A stretch of 64,000 bases of DNA from Agrobacterium rosae (GTDB taxonomy: Bacteria > Pseudomonadota > Alphaproteobacteria > Rhizobiales > Rhizobiaceae), in NCBI RefSeq assembly GCF_002915175.1, contig NZ_NXEJ01000008.1:717096-781095 (forward strand), read 5' to 3'. Of the stretch, positions 61,709-64,000 are shown in pieces (positions within the stretch are counted from its first letter, which is position 1; the number at the start of each line of letters is the position of its first letter). The notes beneath the pieces were generated by a model. The model had not been told where the DNA came from, did no database searches, and saw only the letters and a list, made by a program, of their open reading frames with translations. A program made the translations under genes and the position numbers.

Positions 61709-62656
61709 ATGGCTGCTGAAGAGACCGCCATGAAATCGGATCTAGGGCTCTACGATTACCTGCCCTGGCAAAACCGCCCCAAGATTGTCTGGCCCGGCAA
61801 CAAGAAGATCGCAGTCTGGATCGCGCCGAATATAGAGTTCTACGAATACAACCCGCCCAACAATCCCACCCGCACACCGTGGGCGCGGCCCAACCCGGAT
61901 GTTCTGCAATATTCTCACCGGGATTACGGCAACCGTGCCGGTTGGCAGCGGATGATGGCGGCGATGGACAAGGCCGGCTTTCGCGGCTCCGTCTCGCTTA
62001 ACGTTGCGCTGTGCGACCACCACCCTGAAATCATCAAGGTCTGTGCGGATCGTGGCTGGGAGTTCTTTTCCCACGGCATCTACAACACCCGCTATGTCTA
62101 TAATCTCGATATCGAGCAGGAACGCGCTGTGATCCGCGATGCCTTCGATACGGTGCGCAAACATACGGGTCAGGAATTGGCTGGGTGGCTATCGCCGGCA
62201 TTGTCCAACAATTTCTGGACGATGGATATTCTGTCGGAAGCGGGCATTCAGTACACCTGCGACATGTTCCATGACGACCAGCCGATGCCGGTCAAGGTCA
62301 AGTCCGGTAAGCTGATTTCAATGCCGTACTCGCTCGAGATGAACGACGTCATCGTCTACAACAGCCAGAAGGTCACCCCGCGCCACTACGGCGAAATCAT
62401 CAAGCGGCAGTTCGATCAGCTATACAAGGAAGGCAACGAAAGCGGCACGGTCATGTGCATTCCGCTGCATCCCTATCTCGTTGGCCAGCCACACCGCATC
62501 GATGCCTTTGCCGAAGCCATCGAATATATCGCAGGGCATGACGGCGTGTGGCAGACGACAGGGCGCGAAATCGCAGCTGCCTATCATGCCACTGGTGCCT
62601 ATGATGCCATGAGCGCTGCCATGGTTACCCATAATTCCGGGAAGGGAGCGCGCTGA
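61709..62656 (+). CDS. Polysaccharide deacetylase-fold hydrolase 1 (PuuE/cyclic imide hydrolase-like)
   Basis: The 315-residue NodB-fold protein resembles allantoinase PuuE-type enzymes: KKIAVWIAPNIEFYEYNPP, YSHRDYGNRAGWQRMMAAMDKAGFRGSVSLN, HGIYNTRYVYNLDIEQERAVI, GWLSPALSNNFWTMDILSEAGIQYTCDMFHDDQPMPVKV, IPLHPYLVGQPHRIDAF. It is intracellular (no signal peptide), so it acts on a small cyclic amide rather than chitin-like polymers. ATG 61709 starts immediately after the amidase stop; ATG 61730 is an alternative. It overlaps the next gene by one base. Confidence 0.85.
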   Translation: MAAEETAMKSDLGLYDYLPWQNRPKIVWPGNKKIAVWIAPNIEFYEYNPPNNPTRTPWARPNPDVLQYSHRDYGNRAGWQRMMAAMDKAGFRGSVSLNVALCDHHPEIIKVCADRGWEFFSHGIYNTRYVYNLDIEQERAVIRDAFDTVRKHTGQELAGWLSPALSNNFWTMDILSEAGIQYTCDMFHDDQPMPVKVKSGKLISMPYSLEMNDVIVYNSQKVTPRHYGEIIKRQFDQLYKEGNESGTVMCIPLHPYLVGQPHRIDAFAEAIEYIAGHDGVWQTTGREIAAAYHATGAYDAMSAAMVTHNSGKGAR

Positions 62657-63579
62657 TGTCTATGCCTGAAGACTATCTCAGCTATCCCGCCCGCCGTTAT
62701 GGCATGGATCATGATCGTTACGAGTGGAGCGACCTTTTCACCCGCAAGCCCATCTCGTGGCCCGATGGTGCGCGTATTGCCCTCTCCATCGTCACCCATG
62801 TCCAGCATTTTCCGCTCGACATGCCCTCAAAGCCATTCAAGGCACCGGGCGCCTTGTCCATGCCTTACCCGGATTTTCGCTATTACACGAACCGTGACTA
62901 CGGTAACCGCATCGGCATTTTCCGCATTCTCAAGCTGCTTGCGGAAAAGGAGCTGGAAGCCAGCTTTGCGATCAATGGCGTGATTGCGGCGCGTTATCCG
63001 GCGCTGATCGACGCTGTGGTGCGGGGCGGACATGAAATCATCGCCCACGGTCTGGATATGGGCAAGGTCCATCACTCCGGCCTTGGCGAAGACGAAGAAA
63101 ATGCCATTATCGCCGAGGCCTTGAGCCTGCTTCGCGAGGCGAGCGGTCAGAAGGTTGAGGGTTGGCTGTCGCCGGGTCGTGCGCAGGGCTTCAACACGCC
63201 TGATCTGCTGGCGCGCAACGGTGTTGCCTATAGCCTTGATTGGGCAAACGACGATCTTCCCTATGAGATGCAGACGAAAAATGGATCGCTGCTCGCCATG
63301 CCCATGGCTTACGAGACTGACGACCGGGTGGTGGCTGACGAATATTTCCAGTCAGAAGCCGAATGGGTGCAGCAGGTCAAGGACCGCTTCGACGTACTGT
63401 ACCGCGAAAGCGCCCAATATGGCGGTCGCGTCATGAGCCTGCCGCTGCATAGCTGGGTGTCTGGTATGCCGTATCGCGTCGAATATCTGCGTCAAGTGCT
63501 CGATTACATTCTGTCACATGAGGGCGTGTGGAATGCACCCGCGGGTGACATCTGTGCGTCGTTTCGTGCTGCTGGCTAA
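62656..63579 (+). CDS. Polysaccharide deacetylase-fold hydrolase 2 (PuuE-like)
   Basis: A second 307-residue member of the same family, distinct from its neighbour: ARIALSIVTHVQHFPLD, YTNRDYGNRIGIFRILKLLAEKELEASFAING, EIIAHGLDMGKVHHSGLGEDEE, GWLSPGRAQGFNTPDLLARNGVAYSLDWANDDLPYEM, LPLHSWVSGMPYRVEYL. The paired genes may encode isozymes or a heteromer. Its ATG 62656 shares a base with the previous TGA, implying coupling. No signal peptide. Confidence 0.85.
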   Translation: MSMPEDYLSYPARRYGMDHDRYEWSDLFTRKPISWPDGARIALSIVTHVQHFPLDMPSKPFKAPGALSMPYPDFRYYTNRDYGNRIGIFRILKLLAEKELEASFAINGVIAARYPALIDAVVRGGHEIIAHGLDMGKVHHSGLGEDEENAIIAEALSLLREASGQKVEGWLSPGRAQGFNTPDLLARNGVAYSLDWANDDLPYEMQTKNGSLLAMPMAYETDDRVVADEYFQSEAEWVQQVKDRFDVLYRESAQYGGRVMSLPLHSWVSGMPYRVEYLRQVLDYILSHEGVWNAPAGDICASFRAAG

Positions 63580-63616
63580 AACCGAACGTCGAGCCGAATA
63601 ACAGGAAGACAAGGTC

Positions 63617-64000
63617 ATGGCGCACGCAGCCGCACCGCGCACAATGTTGGGCAAGATCTGGGATGAGCATGAGATATTGCGCCATCCGGCAGGCCCGTCT
63701 TTGCTTTACATCGACCGTGACATGATTCACGAAGGCAGCTTTCATGCCTTTGCCGATCTCAAGCGGCGTGGTTTGAAACCTAGGCGTCCTCAGCAAATCT
63801 TTGGGGTGGCCGACCATTATGTGCCGACGCTGGGCCGAAAGTCGAGCGATGCGGCAAGCCCGGCCATCGCCCACATGATCGACACCTTCGATGAAAACAT
63901 GGAATGGGGCGGTATACGGCATTTCGGTCTGTCGAGCCGTCAGCAGGGCATCGTCCATGTTGTTGCACCGGAACAGGGCATCACGCTGCCGGGCCTGACC
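63617..64000 (+). CDS. LeuC-like large subunit of an aconitase-superfamily hydro-lyase, partial (5' end only)
   Basis: I translated this by hand: 128 codons open to the right edge from ATG 63617, after AGGAAG. The protein starts TMLGKIWDEHEILRHPAGPSLLYIDRDMIHEGSFHAFADLKRRG and has VADHYVPTLG, matching the N-terminus of isopropylmalate dehydratase large subunits (KIWDAH..., LLYIDRHLVHE, DHNVPT). The [4Fe-4S] Cys lie beyond the window. Members include leucine biosynthesis LeuC and maleate hydratases. In this context the catabolic type is more likely. Confidence 0.85.
   Translation, partial: MAHAAAPRTMLGKIWDEHEILRHPAGPSLLYIDRDMIHEGSFHAFADLKRRGLKPRRPQQIFGVADHYVPTLGRKSSDAASPAIAHMIDTFDENMEWGGIRHFGLSSRQQGIVHVVAPEQGITLPGLT

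Noticed and set aside
1-64000. tRNA, rRNA, CRISPR, insertion sequence or prophage
   Set aside because: No cloverleaf-like, spacer-repeat, transposase, integrase or phage structural signals were seen on either strand.

Overview
The window looks like a chromosomal segment of a member of the Rhizobiaceae, most likely Agrobacterium or a close relative. This is inferred from gene content and style: many GntR/FCD regulators, TRAP and ABC uptake systems beside small catabolic operons, a KdpFABC-DE locus, KaiC paired with a hybrid kinase, and a glycoamylase-like protein related to cyclic beta-1,2-glucan enzymes. It is protein-dense and metabolic. I see no rRNA, tRNA, CRISPR array, transposase or phage gene. 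About 56 protein genes are called, two of them running off the window ends.

Layout. (1) 1-9.9 kb: a GntR regulator with two winged-helix-like segments (cut by the left edge) diverges from an Ldh2-family dehydrogenase. A FadR-type regulator then heads an operon of TRAP transporter (DctP-Q-M), zinc polyol dehydrogenase, UxuA and UxuB. The enzyme set fits L-gulonate (or a related aldonate) to D-fructuronate to D-mannonate to KDG. (2) 9.9-16.0 kb: MHS-family transporter with a large loop insertion, asd with a long leader, a lytic transglycosylase, beta-carbonic anhydrase and PdxY. (3) 16.0-24.6 kb: GntR regulator diverging from an NRAMP-like transporter, PxpA, a YcsI-type protein, fused PxpB-PxpC and a biotin carboxylase-BCCP protein (5-oxoproline or a related lactam), then a glycoamylase-like protein. 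(4) 24.6-31.4 kb: a quinate/shikimate module: QuiC-type 3-dehydroshikimate dehydratase, TetR regulator, AroE-type dehydrogenase and polar amino acid-type ABC transporter, linked by a shared operator-like sequence. (5) 31.4-39.5 kb: kdpFABCDE preceded by an extra 27-residue membrane peptide. (6) 39.6-43.1 kb: double-domain KaiC overlapping a hybrid histidine kinase. (7) 43.5-60.5 kb: an outer-membrane beta-barrel, then a large accessory catabolic locus. It has a minus-strand Dpp/Opp-type transporter operon that also carries a VOC protein and a NACHT-like/FGE-sulfatase protein, plus a sulfurtransferase, a fused double ABC ATPase, a GntR regulator, and a plus-strand operon of racemase, cyclic amidohydrolase, DapA-family lyase, SDR and MalY-type PLP enzyme. 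Four copies of one 16-bp sequence motif sit in the three control regions of this locus. (8) 61.0-64.0 kb: isochorismatase-family amidase, two PuuE-like deacetylase-fold hydrolases and the start of a LeuC-like hydro-lyase, possibly a cyclic imide/half-amide/dicarboxylate route.

The most unusual parts are the 44-60 kb locus (a STAND-like FGE protein translationally coupled to a transporter operon, and three consecutive enzymes lacking hallmark residues), the KaiC/kinase pair, the pyroglutamate/carboxylase hybrid operon and the right-end hydrolase cluster. All functions are assigned from sequence motifs and remembered family features; no database search was run.
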